A stretch of DNA of 64,000 bases from Flavivirga aquatica (lineage in GTDB: Bacteria; Bacteroidota; Bacteroidia; Flavobacteriales; Flavobacteriaceae). Below, one piece after another: positions 26,784 to 34,352 of the stretch (positions within the stretch are counted from its first letter, which is position 1; every line of letters starts with the position of its first letter). Location of the stretch: positions 62,001 through 126,000 of the forward strand of contig NZ_MDJD01000006.1 of the NCBI RefSeq assembly GCF_001747085.1, given 5' to 3'. The position numbers and the translations under genes are program-made. The notes under the pieces are model-generated. The model made no database searches, had not been told where the DNA came from, and saw only the letters and a program-made list of their open reading frames with translations.

Positions 26784-27218
26784 TTATTGTGATAACGGAC
26801 TTATATATAATACTGTATTAAAATGAAATGGAAGATCTTGATAAATAATTTTACCAGTAACAAAAATATCTGCCTTTCTTCTAATATCTCTTCGGCGTCT
26901 TAGGCTTGACTCTTTTTCAAATTCGCTCAAGTTTACAGTAACATCTACATCGTAAAGTCTTTTTTCGTAAAGATTTATTGTTTTTAAAAGTGATTGTTTA
27001 ACATCTTCTTCCCATTCGTAGACTTTTACCAATTGGTTAAACTCTAATTCCCAAATATCCGAACCAAAATCTGGTCGTCCAGCAACCTCTCCATATCGGC
27101 TTGTAATTTGCATCATTATAGATTGTGCTATCGATTCTTCTAAAGAACATGAAGAAGAATCTTTTCCTTTTATGAGAGAAGAAAAGTTTATAGGTAATTT
27201 TATGTATTTCAATTTCAA
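26784..27218 (-). CDS. tssE: T6SS baseplate protein TssE (gp25-like)
   Basis: 144 residues with gp25/GPW signatures: SIAQSIMMQITSRYGEVAGRPDFGSDIWELEF in the first half and a late 'ETxLxxYEKRLxDVxVxV'-like strand (NLYEKRLYDVDVTVNL). It initiates sheath assembly in the baseplate. It heads the leftward operon and diverges from tssB. Confidence 0.9.
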   Translation of the reverse strand: MKLKYIKLPINFSSLIKGKDSSSCSLEESIAQSIMMQITSRYGEVAGRPDFGSDIWELEFNQLVKVYEWEEDVKQSLLKTINLYEKRLYDVDVTVNLSEFEKESSLRRRRDIRRKADIFVTGKIIYQDLPFHFNTVLYISPLSQ

Positions 27219-27464
27219 TGCTTTTTGGGTAAATACACCAATTTTTAGATAAATAAAGGACTCTTAATTAAGAAAACAAAACAAAATTAGAACTCTTTTT
27301 CTAAAAAAAAACGAAGTTAAATAAAAATTATAATGTTTTAAAAGCTTACTTATCACGCAATACACTAATTACCAAATACTTAATACAATTCTTAATATTT
27401 TGTAGCTCTTTTATTTTATTTTTATACTTTAGTAAAAAAAATCAAACAATAAATATAATATCTT
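27219..27464. promoter_or_regulatory. Divergent intergenic region between tssE and tssB
   Basis: 246 very AT-rich bases between the two divergent structural operons. It must contain promoters for both, but I see no exact TTG-N19-TAnnTTTG match. No hairpin or operator stands out. Confidence 0.5.
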
Positions 27465-27920
27465 ATGTCAATGTACAATTATGGAATTGGAGGTAATGAA
27501 GTTAAGCTTGATTCAAGCGAATCAATATCTGATATTCCTTCAAACAGAACACTGTTAGTTCAAAAACTTACAAACGAACCACCAGTGACCCCCGAAGCTA
27601 TTCATAACTTAAAAACTGTTGAAGAAGTTTTTGAAAAATTTGCACCAAAAGTAAAACTTGAATTTCAAGATGAAAATGGAGCCGATGTGAAAGAAGAAAT
27701 GAGCTTTAAAAATCTAGGCGATTTTGGAGCGAAATCTATTAAATCTAATAGTGATTTTTTAAACAAACTCAATATTGAAAAAGAGCAGAATATAAAAATT
27801 TCTAGACAGCTGTCGTCTAATAGAGCGCTTAAAAAAGCACTTGAAAACACAGACACAAAAGCTGCTATTATAGAATTATTAGAAGCGTCTTTAAAAGAAA
27901 TTGAATCATCACAAAAATAG
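27465..27920 (+). CDS. tssB: T6SS sheath small subunit TssB
   Basis: 151 residues beginning MSMYNYGIGGNEVKLD, a typical Bacteroidota TssB start, with the shared 'SDIPSNRTLLVQKLTNEPPVTPEAIHNLKTVEEVFEKF' region and 'LxFxDxxG..VxExMxFKNLGDF'. With TssC it forms the contractile sheath. The reverse orientation to tssE-H is the usual T6SS-iii divergent layout. Confidence 0.95.
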   Translation: MSMYNYGIGGNEVKLDSSESISDIPSNRTLLVQKLTNEPPVTPEAIHNLKTVEEVFEKFAPKVKLEFQDENGADVKEEMSFKNLGDFGAKSIKSNSDFLNKLNIEKEQNIKISRQLSSNRALKKALENTDTKAAIIELLEASLKEIESSQK

Positions 27921-27927
27921 AAAAAAC

Positions 27928-29286
27928 ATGGCTACACAAGCACAAGCTATAGCAAAAAATAAAGAACAAAAACAAGTAGAGGCATCTAAAAGTATTGATG
28001 CTTTAGCAGAATACGGAGGGTTTTCTTTTGTTGAGAACATTATAGATGGTTTTTCTAACTTAAATCCTAAAAGAAAAGCTAGACGTAATATTTTCTTAAA
28101 TGATGAGCAATGGGAAAATGAAAGAAAAAATTTAACAAACCGTCTTAAGGTTTGGTTAGAAATTCTTAAAAGTGAAAAGGATATTACAGCAATGCGAGAT
28201 ATTGCTAAAGATAAATCGACTAAGGCTGAAGAGGTTTTAAATACTAACATATTAAAAGCACTTAAAACAACTGAAGAATTAGAACGTTCTTACAGATCTG
28301 TAGCACTTTTTTATAAAAACACAGAGTCTGATAAAGTTAAGAATGTAACTATTCTTAATGCAGATTTAGATCAAGTAAAGGATTTAGATAATACGCTTTT
28401 TATCGATTACGTATCTAACGAGCTTAAACAAAACTTTGATAGATTAGATTTACGTAACAATTACGGTATTGTAGCTGTTCCTGGTTATTTAGGATCTAAT
28501 GCTGTATTAGATAAATGGTCTAAAATTGCTCATGAAAATAAGGCTGTTTTAGTTACAGATTTTCAAGATTTAGAGACTCCAGACGATGTTGTTGATATTT
28601 TCTTTAACGCAAACCATACGGGGGCAGATATCCATAAAGCTAATACTTTAATGACTTGTAACTGGTTACTAGGTCGTAAAAAAGAAGATGCTGTTGGAGA
28701 AGAAAGCGATTTATTTGTACCGCCTTCTACAGCATTAGCTGGAAAAATTTATAGCACATTAATGTCTCAAGTTGTTGCCGGTAAAAAGTTTGGTGGTATT
28801 AACGAAGTAGAAAGTGTACGTTTTGATTTAAAGAAAAGTGAAATTTCTGAACTTGAAAAAATGGGATTAGTTCCTATGGTAAACGAGTACAGTAAAGTTA
28901 TGGCATTTTCGGCAAAAACGTTATTTAATGGTGATAACTTAGGGCTACAAACATACTCTGTAGTTCGTGTATTCGACCATATTACTAAAGTGCTTTTTGA
29001 TTTCTTAAACCGTAAAGCTTTTGAAAACTGGACAACTAGAACAGAAGCCGATTTACGTAGCCAAATCGTTAAGTTTTTAGATGGTATTCAAGGTCCTTCT
29101 AAATTAATTGAGCGTTTTAAAGTGGTAAAAATCGAGCAAGATCCTAACCAAAAGGATAGAGTACTTTTAGATATCCATATTACACCATATTTCCCTGCAA
29201 AAAGTTTTGTAATTCAATTAGATGGTCACAAAGGTGATGGTCCTGAAAATGCTATATGGAATAGTGAATATGTACAACAAAACTAA
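27928..29286 (+). CDS. tssC: T6SS sheath large subunit TssC
   Basis: 452 residues from the ATG at 27928 (MATQAQAIAKNKEQK). This start is 7 bases after the tssB stop and is preferred to an upstream in-frame codon that would overlap tssB. Contains the sheath-core motifs (LFIDYVSNELKQNFDRL; VAGKKFGGI; GLQTYSVVRVFDHITKVLFDFLNRKAFENWT) and the C-terminal DLRSQIVKFLDGIQG section. A rho-independent terminator follows 32 bases after the stop. Confidence 0.95.
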   Translation: MATQAQAIAKNKEQKQVEASKSIDALAEYGGFSFVENIIDGFSNLNPKRKARRNIFLNDEQWENERKNLTNRLKVWLEILKSEKDITAMRDIAKDKSTKAEEVLNTNILKALKTTEELERSYRSVALFYKNTESDKVKNVTILNADLDQVKDLDNTLFIDYVSNELKQNFDRLDLRNNYGIVAVPGYLGSNAVLDKWSKIAHENKAVLVTDFQDLETPDDVVDIFFNANHTGADIHKANTLMTCNWLLGRKKEDAVGEESDLFVPPSTALAGKIYSTLMSQVVAGKKFGGINEVESVRFDLKKSEISELEKMGLVPMVNEYSKVMAFSAKTLFNGDNLGLQTYSVVRVFDHITKVLFDFLNRKAFENWTTRTEADLRSQIVKFLDGIQGPSKLIERFKVVKIEQDPNQKDRVLLDIHITPYFPAKSFVIQLDGHKGDGPENAIWNSEYVQQN

Positions 29287-29318
29287 ATAGTTTTACATTT
29301 TATAAAACGTATTAATTT

Positions 29319-29349
29319 AAGGGTTAGATTTTTTCTAACCCTTTTTTGT
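29319..29349 (+). terminator. Rho-independent terminator after tssC
   Basis: Perfect 10-bp stem AAGGGTTAGA / TCTAACCCTT with a short T loop, followed by a T-run. Confidence 0.9.
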
Positions 29350-29569
29350 TTTTATAATCTGTTAGATTTTTAATTTTTGTGTGGTGAAAATTTAAGAATA
29401 CTTCGCATTGGTTGGTGTTTAGGCTAAAATTATAGCTATAACTACTTGGTTAACAAGGGAACTAATACTTTTTACACGGCAAGACCTTGCAAATAAAAAC
29501 CAGTAACTTCTACACCATCTTTTTGTAAATACTAATACGAGGTTTATGTTATTAAAAGGCCTTACCTAA

Positions 29570-29713
29570 ATTAGTACCACTGGCATTTACCTGTACTTTT
29601 ATAGCACTGCTGTTTAAATCGTATTCTGAGCCAACTTCTTTTAGACTCATTCCTGATTTTAGAAGCTCTACAATCATCACTTTAAAATCATTTTGATGTT
29701 CTCGCTTTACCAT
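29570..29713 (-). pseudogene. Remnant of an IS3-type transposase helix-turn-helix (orfA) gene
   Basis: Bottom-strand ATG at 29711-29713 opens a 47-codon frame with the helix-turn-helix pattern of IS3/IS150 orfA proteins (REHQNDFKVMIVELLKSGMSLKEVGSEYDLNSSAIK), then a stop. Normal orfA proteins are about twice as long, so this is a truncated scar. Confidence 0.55.
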
Positions 29714-29767
29714 AATTCAAATCTATTAATTATGGGCTATATAAAAGTATATCAATAAAAGTAGTTA

Positions 29768-29947
29768 TACCAAAACCTTACCAGTTACGTAGCAAGACAT
29801 AGTTTTGCAACACATTTAAAATTTAATGGCGTTTCTGAGAGTAAAATTAGTCAGCAAATGGGTCATTCAAGTGAAGCAGTAACTAAAGCTTATTTAGAAG
29901 ATTTTGGCAGTGACGCTTTAGATGAAGCAATGTCTAAACTCAACTAA
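29768..29947 (+). pseudogene. C-terminal remnant of a tyrosine recombinase (integrase)
   Basis: About 59 residues ending at the TAA at 29945-29947 show the catalytic end of a phage-type integrase: RHSFATHL (Arg and His of the active site), QQMGHSSEAVTKAY (second His and the nucleophilic Tyr). No start codon and no N-terminal domains remain. It marks an old mobile-element insertion next to the immunity array and the toxin-antitoxin pair. Confidence 0.8.
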
Positions 29948-29997
29948 TTTTTATTATTTCGTAATTTATACGTATATTAGATGTAAATAATACGATT

Positions 29998-30249
29998 ATG
30001 ATACAGAAAAGAAAACGTAAAGAAATAAGTTTAGATAATGATACTTTAGCCTTGCTACAGATTCAAGCTGAAAAAGAAGGGCGTAAACTAAAAAATTACA
30101 TGGAGCATATTTTACGAGAAAAAGCAAATAGTTTTGAATTGACGGACGAATACAAGGCTATGATGGATGATATGCTTGACAAACACAAAAAAGGTCAACT
30201 AAACTACACACCTTGGGAGAATGTAAAAAAGCAATTACGTCGTAAATAA
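29998..30249 (+). CDS. Antitoxin of a ParE/RelE-type toxin-antitoxin pair
   Basis: 83 residues. A basic start and a ribbon-helix-helix-like N-terminus (RKEISLDNDTLALLQIQAEKEGRKLKNYMEHIL) for operator binding are followed by an acidic/helical tail that would wrap the toxin. Its stop overlaps the toxin ATG by one base (TAATG). It should neutralise the toxin and repress the pair. Confidence 0.8.
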   Translation: MIQKRKRKEISLDNDTLALLQIQAEKEGRKLKNYMEHILREKANSFELTDEYKAMMDDMLDKHKKGQLNYTPWENVKKQLRRK

Positions 30250-30527
30250 TGACATACCAAATTGATATAACAGACGAAGCTCAATTAAACATTAAAGAGG
30301 CTTCCGAGTACTATTTAGAAATTTCTACTTCTCTAAACCATAAGTTTACCGCCGATTTAGTTAAAACAATAGATGAACTAGCAGAAAATCCATTATACCA
30401 CCAAATAAGATATAAAGGTATTCGTATTGCTCATACTAAAACTTTTCCTTTTGGGATACATTTTTTTATTGATGGTACTACATTACGAGTATTAAAAATT
30501 CTTCATCATAAACAATACTATAAATAG
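30249..30527 (+). CDS. ParE/RelE-family toxin
   Basis: 92 residues with the ParE/RelE pattern: N-terminal strand and helix pair (AQLNIKEASEYYLEIS... FTADLVKTIDELAENP), then 'HQIRYKGIRIAHTKTFPFGIHFFIDGTTLRVLKILHHKQY', whose basic and aromatic residues are typical of the family. ParE poisons gyrase and RelE cuts ribosome-bound mRNA; the subfamily is not resolved. Translational coupling to the upstream antitoxin supports the call. Confidence 0.85.
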   Translation: MTYQIDITDEAQLNIKEASEYYLEISTSLNHKFTADLVKTIDELAENPLYHQIRYKGIRIAHTKTFPFGIHFFIDGTTLRVLKILHHKQYYK

Positions 30528-30880
30528 ACTTTTAAAAAGTGGTTTTTATTTCAGTTTTGAAAATGATTTTGAACACTTCCTTTATGTGATGCAGGGGGTC
30601 TAAAAAAAATTTAAAGCGTATAAAATGTATGGGCATAGAGGATAAAAACAGGTGCGCAAACACTATTTTTGAAAACCCAGTTTACCCTACAAAAAACCTA
30701 TACACGACATTCTAGAATTTTAGTGAGTAATCATTAAAACAAAAACCTTGAAACCCCTATTATTTCAAATGTTTCGAGTAGCCATTAACTTATTTTTGAC
30801 CAATTTATTAAAATAAAAGCTATTTAGTTTTTTAGGCGATTTTTGAGTTAAAAATGCCATTCTTGGCAAAACACACCTTA
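30528..30880. other. Intergenic stretch without recognisable gene
   Basis: About 350 AT-rich bases between the toxin gene and the truncated end of the immunity array. I see no gene, terminator or strong repeat. It is probably the recombination edge where the last immunity copy was cut off. Confidence 0.5.
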
Positions 30881-31126
30881 TCATAACAAAGAAATCCCCC
30901 CTCCCCATACAGGTACTACCTTAGAAGCAGTCTTTAAAGACATACAGTTATTGTCTACATAATAAAATTCTTTGTTTTTACCTACATTCTCAGATTGAAC
31001 GTGTAAAACCTCTTTTCTTAAAACACCTTTAGGTACATGATGAAAACTGTTTTTTAAGCCTTTTTCTACTTTTTCACTTTTATACCCTTGGTGCGTAACG
31101 GGTCTGTAAAATGTATTCTCTGTCAT
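30881..31126 (-). pseudogene. Immunity array copy 5: N-terminal fragment
   Basis: 81 codons match the start of the 266-residue immunity protein at 33549-34349 (MTENTFYRPVTHQGYK ... SKVVPVWGGG), then the similarity ends abruptly after the Gly run and a stop follows. Both membrane spans and the conserved C-terminal block are missing. This is the outermost and most truncated member of the array. Confidence 0.85.
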
Positions 31127-31248
31127 TAATTACCAATTTTTAGACTTAAACAATTCAGCCTTTGTTAAAAACTTAGGGGCTTCGTTAAACTCATTGTCAT
31201 ACCATCCGAAACTTTTACCCAAAGGGGTTTTATAATTAAAAACATTGG
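31127..31248 (-). repeat. Orphan 3' end of VasX-like effector gene (tail scar 4)
   Basis: Encodes only the last ~38 residues of the effector at 34353-37958 (PLGKSFGWYDNEFNEAP...LTKAELFKSKNW, stop), directly followed by an immunity start as in the intact pair. Confidence 0.9.
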
Positions 31249-32050
31249 TTAATATTTTATATTGGTGATATAATCTAAATCTCTCCAGTATTTATCTCGC
31301 TCTTTTTGTTGTTCTTTGGTTGCTTCTGGTGTAGGTACTTGGCTGGGATACAATGGTGGTGGAAAGCCTTCGGCTTTACGGCGCTCAAAATCTGCATCGC
31401 GATAAGGGTCAAAAGCAGTACCTGGTGGTAAAGGGCGGTTTTTATCCATATACCAAACAATTAAAGAAATACTCTCGTAACAATCATCACCATGACTGTA
31501 TATACGAAAGGTATGATTAGTAGGGCGTACTATTTGCAACATATAGGCACCAATAGCATTCTCTCCACCTGTACTAAAGTGAAAAATAACGTTGCTAAAA
31601 GGCATGGTAATATTTTTATCCCAAAAACTTCCTGGAAATGTAATCGTGCTATCTTTACGATTTAATATATCCTCTTTTTTCGGCATGGTAAAAAAATAAA
31701 GAATAAAAGGAAAAACAAAGGTGTTCCTATAAAAAAAAACATTCCTATATCCCAAGTTTTAGAATTTGTCAGATCTTCTCCCCATAAAAAAACTATCAAT
31801 ATAAATAACATAATCCCCCTCCCCATATAGGCACTACTTTAGATTCTGAATCTCGTAACAGATATTTGTCATCACCGAAATGAAAATCTCTCTTTTTACC
31901 AATATTTTCTATGGCAATATTCCAGATTTCATCTCCTTTTCTTAAAATAGCTTTGGGGACATGATGAAAGCTATTTTTTAAGTTGCCCTCTATTTTTTGA
32001 GTTTTATAACCGTGATGCGTAACGGGTCTGTAAAATGTATTCTCTGTCAT
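31249..32050 (-). pseudogene. Immunity array copy 4: frameshifted
   Basis: Two frames cover one immunity gene. 31796-32050 holds the N-terminal part up to WGGG, and 31249-31755 the C-terminal part (FFTMPKKEDIL... FERRKAEGFPPPLYPSQVPTPEATK). Compared with the intact copy at 33549-34349, one G is missing from a G6 run just after VVPIWGGG and 7 bases are missing in the T-rich membrane-span region. The gene cannot make a full protein unless the reading frame is restored. Confidence 0.85.
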
Positions 32051-32173
32051 TAATTACCAATTTTTAGACTTAAACAATTCAGCCTTTATTAAAAAATTTG
32101 GTGCTTCGTTAAACTCATTGTCATACCATCCAAAACTTTTGCCCAAATGGGGTTTTATAATTAAATACATTGG
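32051..32173 (-). repeat. Orphan 3' end of VasX-like effector gene (tail scar 3)
   Basis: 123 bp corresponding to the last ~38 codons of the effector; one extra base (CCCCATTTGGGC instead of CCCCTTTGGG) also puts it out of frame. Confidence 0.88.
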
Positions 32174-32512
32174 TTAATATTTTATATTGGTGATATAATC
32201 TAAATCTCTCCAGTATTTATCACGCTCTTTTTGTTGTTCTTTGGTTGCTTCTGGTGTAGGCACTTGGCTGGGATACAATGGTGGTGGAAAGCCTTCGGCT
32301 TTACGGCGCTCAAAATCTGCATCGCGATAAGGGTCAAAAGCAGTACCTGGTGGTAAAGGGCGGTTTTTATCCATATACCAAACAATTAAAGAAATACTCT
32401 CGTAACAATCATCACCATGACTGTATATACGAAAGGTATGATAGTTGCCCTCTATTTTTTGAGTTTTATAACCGTGATGCGTAACGGGTCTGTAAAATGT
32501 ATTCTCTGTCAT
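32174..32512 (-). pseudogene. Immunity array copy 3: internally deleted
   Basis: 112 codons. The first ~20 residues (MTENTFYRPVTHHGYKTQKIEGN) are joined in frame to the C-terminal half (TFRIYSHGDDCYESISLIVWYMDKNRPLPPG...). About 150 residues, including both membrane spans, have been removed. The junction keeps the frame, so a soluble remnant may still be made, but it is unlikely to protect as the full protein does. Confidence 0.85.
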
Positions 32513-32634
32513 TAATTACCAATTTTTAGACTTAAACAATTCAGCCTTTGTTAAAAACTTAGGGGCTTCGTTAAACTCATTGTCATACCATCCGAAACTT
32601 TTGCCCAAAGGGGTTTTATAATTAAAAACATTGG
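32513..32634 (-). repeat. Orphan 3' end of VasX-like effector gene (tail scar 2)
   Basis: 122 bp repeating the effector's last ~38 codons, almost identical to scar 4. Confidence 0.9.
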
Positions 32635-33426
32635 TTAATATTTTATATTGGTAATGTAATCTAAATCTCTCCAGTATTTATCACGCTCTTTTTGTTGTTC
32701 TTTGGTTGCTTCGGGCGTGGGTACTTGGCTGGGATACAATGGTGGTGGAAAGCCTTCGGCTTTACGGCGCTCAAAATCTGCATCTCGATAAGGGTCAAAA
32801 GCAGTACCTGGTGGTAAAGGGCGGTTTTTATCCATATACCAAACAATTCCAGAAATACTTTCATAACAATCACTCCCATAATTAGACATACAAAATGTAA
32901 GATTGGTAGGGCGTACTATTTGCAACATATAGGCACCAACCATATTATCGCCACCTGTACTAAAATGAAAAATAACTTTATTAAAAGGCATGGTAATATT
33001 TTTACCCCAAAAACTGCCTGTAAAGGTGATGGTACCACGCATACGATCCATTATATTTTCTTTTTTGGGCATGGTAAAATAATAAAGAATACAAAATAAT
33101 AAAATTGAAATTGAAATTGAAATTGCTATAAAACCATCCTTTGGCCAATTTTGTATTACGTTATAATGTAAAAAAAGTAACGAAGCAAAGGTGCTAATCC
33201 CCCCTCCCCATACAGGGAGTACATTAGCTCCTGTTGCCATTGAAATGTAATTATCGTCTAAATAATAAAGTTCTCTACTACCTATATCTTCCTTCTGTAT
33301 ACTTATAACTTCACTCCTTAAAATAGCTTTGGGGACATGATGAAATCCTTTTTTTAAGTTGTCCTCTATTTTTTGAGTTTTATAACCATGATGCGTAACG
33401 GGTCTGTAAAATGTATTCTCTGTCAT
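32635..33426 (-). CDS. Immunity array copy 2: intact VasX-type immunity protein
   Basis: 263 residues, full length. It has an N-terminal soluble part (MTENTFYRPVTHHGYK), two membrane spans (~85-125, ending ILYYFTMPKK), a beta domain, and the conserved C-terminal block WYMDKNRPLPPGTAFDPYRD...FERRKAEGFPPPLYPS. It differs from copy 1 mainly in the middle and membrane region, so it probably protects against a different effector version that is no longer present here. It is preceded by tail scar 1. Confidence 0.75.
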   Translation of the reverse strand: MTENTFYRPVTHHGYKTQKIEDNLKKGFHHVPKAILRSEVISIQKEDIGSRELYYLDDNYISMATGANVLPVWGGGISTFASLLFLHYNVIQNWPKDGFIAISISISILLFCILYYFTMPKKENIMDRMRGTITFTGSFWGKNITMPFNKVIFHFSTGGDNMVGAYMLQIVRPTNLTFCMSNYGSDCYESISGIVWYMDKNRPLPPGTAFDPYRDADFERRKAEGFPPPLYPSQVPTPEATKEQQKERDKYWRDLDYITNIKY

Positions 33427-33548
33427 TAATTACCAATTTTTAGACTTAAAAATTCGGTTTTGGTTAAAAAATTTGGGGCTTCGTTAAACTCATTGTCATA
33501 CCACCCGAAACTTTTACCCAAATGGGGTTTTATAATTAAAAACATTGG
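33427..33548 (-). repeat. Orphan 3' end of VasX-like effector gene (tail scar 1)
   Basis: 122 bp matching the effector's last ~38 codons; a one-base deletion near the end shifts the final residues. Confidence 0.9.
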
Positions 33549-34349
33549 TTAATATTTTATATTGGTAATATAATCTAAATCTCTCCAGTATTTATCTCGC
33601 TCTTTTTGTTGTTCTTTGGTTGCTTCGGGCGTGGGTACTTGGCTGGGATACAATGGTGGTGGAAAGCCTTCGGCTTTACGGCGCTCAAAATCTGCATCGC
33701 GATAAGGGTCAAAAGCAGTACCTGGTGGTAAAGGGCGGTTTTTATCCATATACCATACTATACCTGAGATACTTTCGTAGCATTCTCTACCGTAAGGAAA
33801 TATACGAAAGGTGCGATTCGTAGGGCGTACTATTTGTAACATATAAGCACCAACCATATTTTCACCACCTGTGCTAAAATGAAAAATGACTTTACTAAAA
33901 GGCATGGTAATATTTTTACCCCAAAATGCACCTGTAAAAGTTATGGTGCCACGCATACGGTCTAAAATATCTTCTTTTTTAGGCATTGTAAAAAAATAAA
34001 AAATAAAAAATAAAAGGAAAAACAAAGGTGTTCCTATAAAAAAAAACATTCCTATATCCCAAGTATTCAAATCAGTTACATCTTCTCCCCATAAAAAAAC
34101 TATCAATGTAAACAACATTATCCCCCCACCCCATATAGGGACTACCTTAGAAGCAGTCTTTAAAGACATACAGTTATTGTCTACGTAATAAAATTCTTTG
34201 TTTTTACCTACATTCTCAGATTGAACGTGTAAAACCTCTTTTCTTAAAACACCTTTAGGTACATGATGAAAACTGTTTTTTAAGCCTTCTTCTACCTTTT
34301 TACTTTTATACCCTTGATGTGTAATGGGTCTATAAAATTTGTCTGTCAT
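33549..34349 (-). CDS. Immunity array copy 1: cognate immunity protein of the adjacent VasX-like effector
   Basis: 266 residues starting 3 bases after the effector stop. Topology: soluble N-terminus, two membrane spans (IMLFTLIVFLWG and FFFIGTPLFFLLFFIFYFF), and a C-terminal domain with WYMDKNRPLPPGTAFDPYRDADFERRKAEGFPPPLY. I recall this last block from immunity proteins of VasX-type effectors in Proteobacteria. An inner-membrane immunity protein fits a pore-forming toxin. As the copy next to the intact effector it is inferred to be the working partner. Confidence 0.8.
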   Translation of the reverse strand: MTDKFYRPITHQGYKSKKVEEGLKNSFHHVPKGVLRKEVLHVQSENVGKNKEFYYVDNNCMSLKTASKVVPIWGGGIMLFTLIVFLWGEDVTDLNTWDIGMFFFIGTPLFFLLFFIFYFFTMPKKEDILDRMRGTITFTGAFWGKNITMPFSKVIFHFSTGGENMVGAYMLQIVRPTNRTFRIFPYGRECYESISGIVWYMDKNRPLPPGTAFDPYRDADFERRKAEGFPPPLYPSQVPTPEATKEQQKERDKYWRDLDYITNIKY

Positions 34350-34352
34350 TAA

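Noticed and set aside
27901..27927. Earlier tssC start overlapping tssB
   Set aside because: It is not an ATG and would overlap the tssB stop; MATQAQA at 27928 is the typical TssC beginning.
29768..29947. Functional integrase gene
   Set aside because: Only the last ~59 residues of the catalytic domain remain, without start or core-binding domain.
30881..34349. Regularly spaced similar blocks that might suggest a CRISPR or satellite array
   Set aside because: The repeated units are ~920 bp and coding: immunity genes and effector tails. There are no short repeats with unique spacers.
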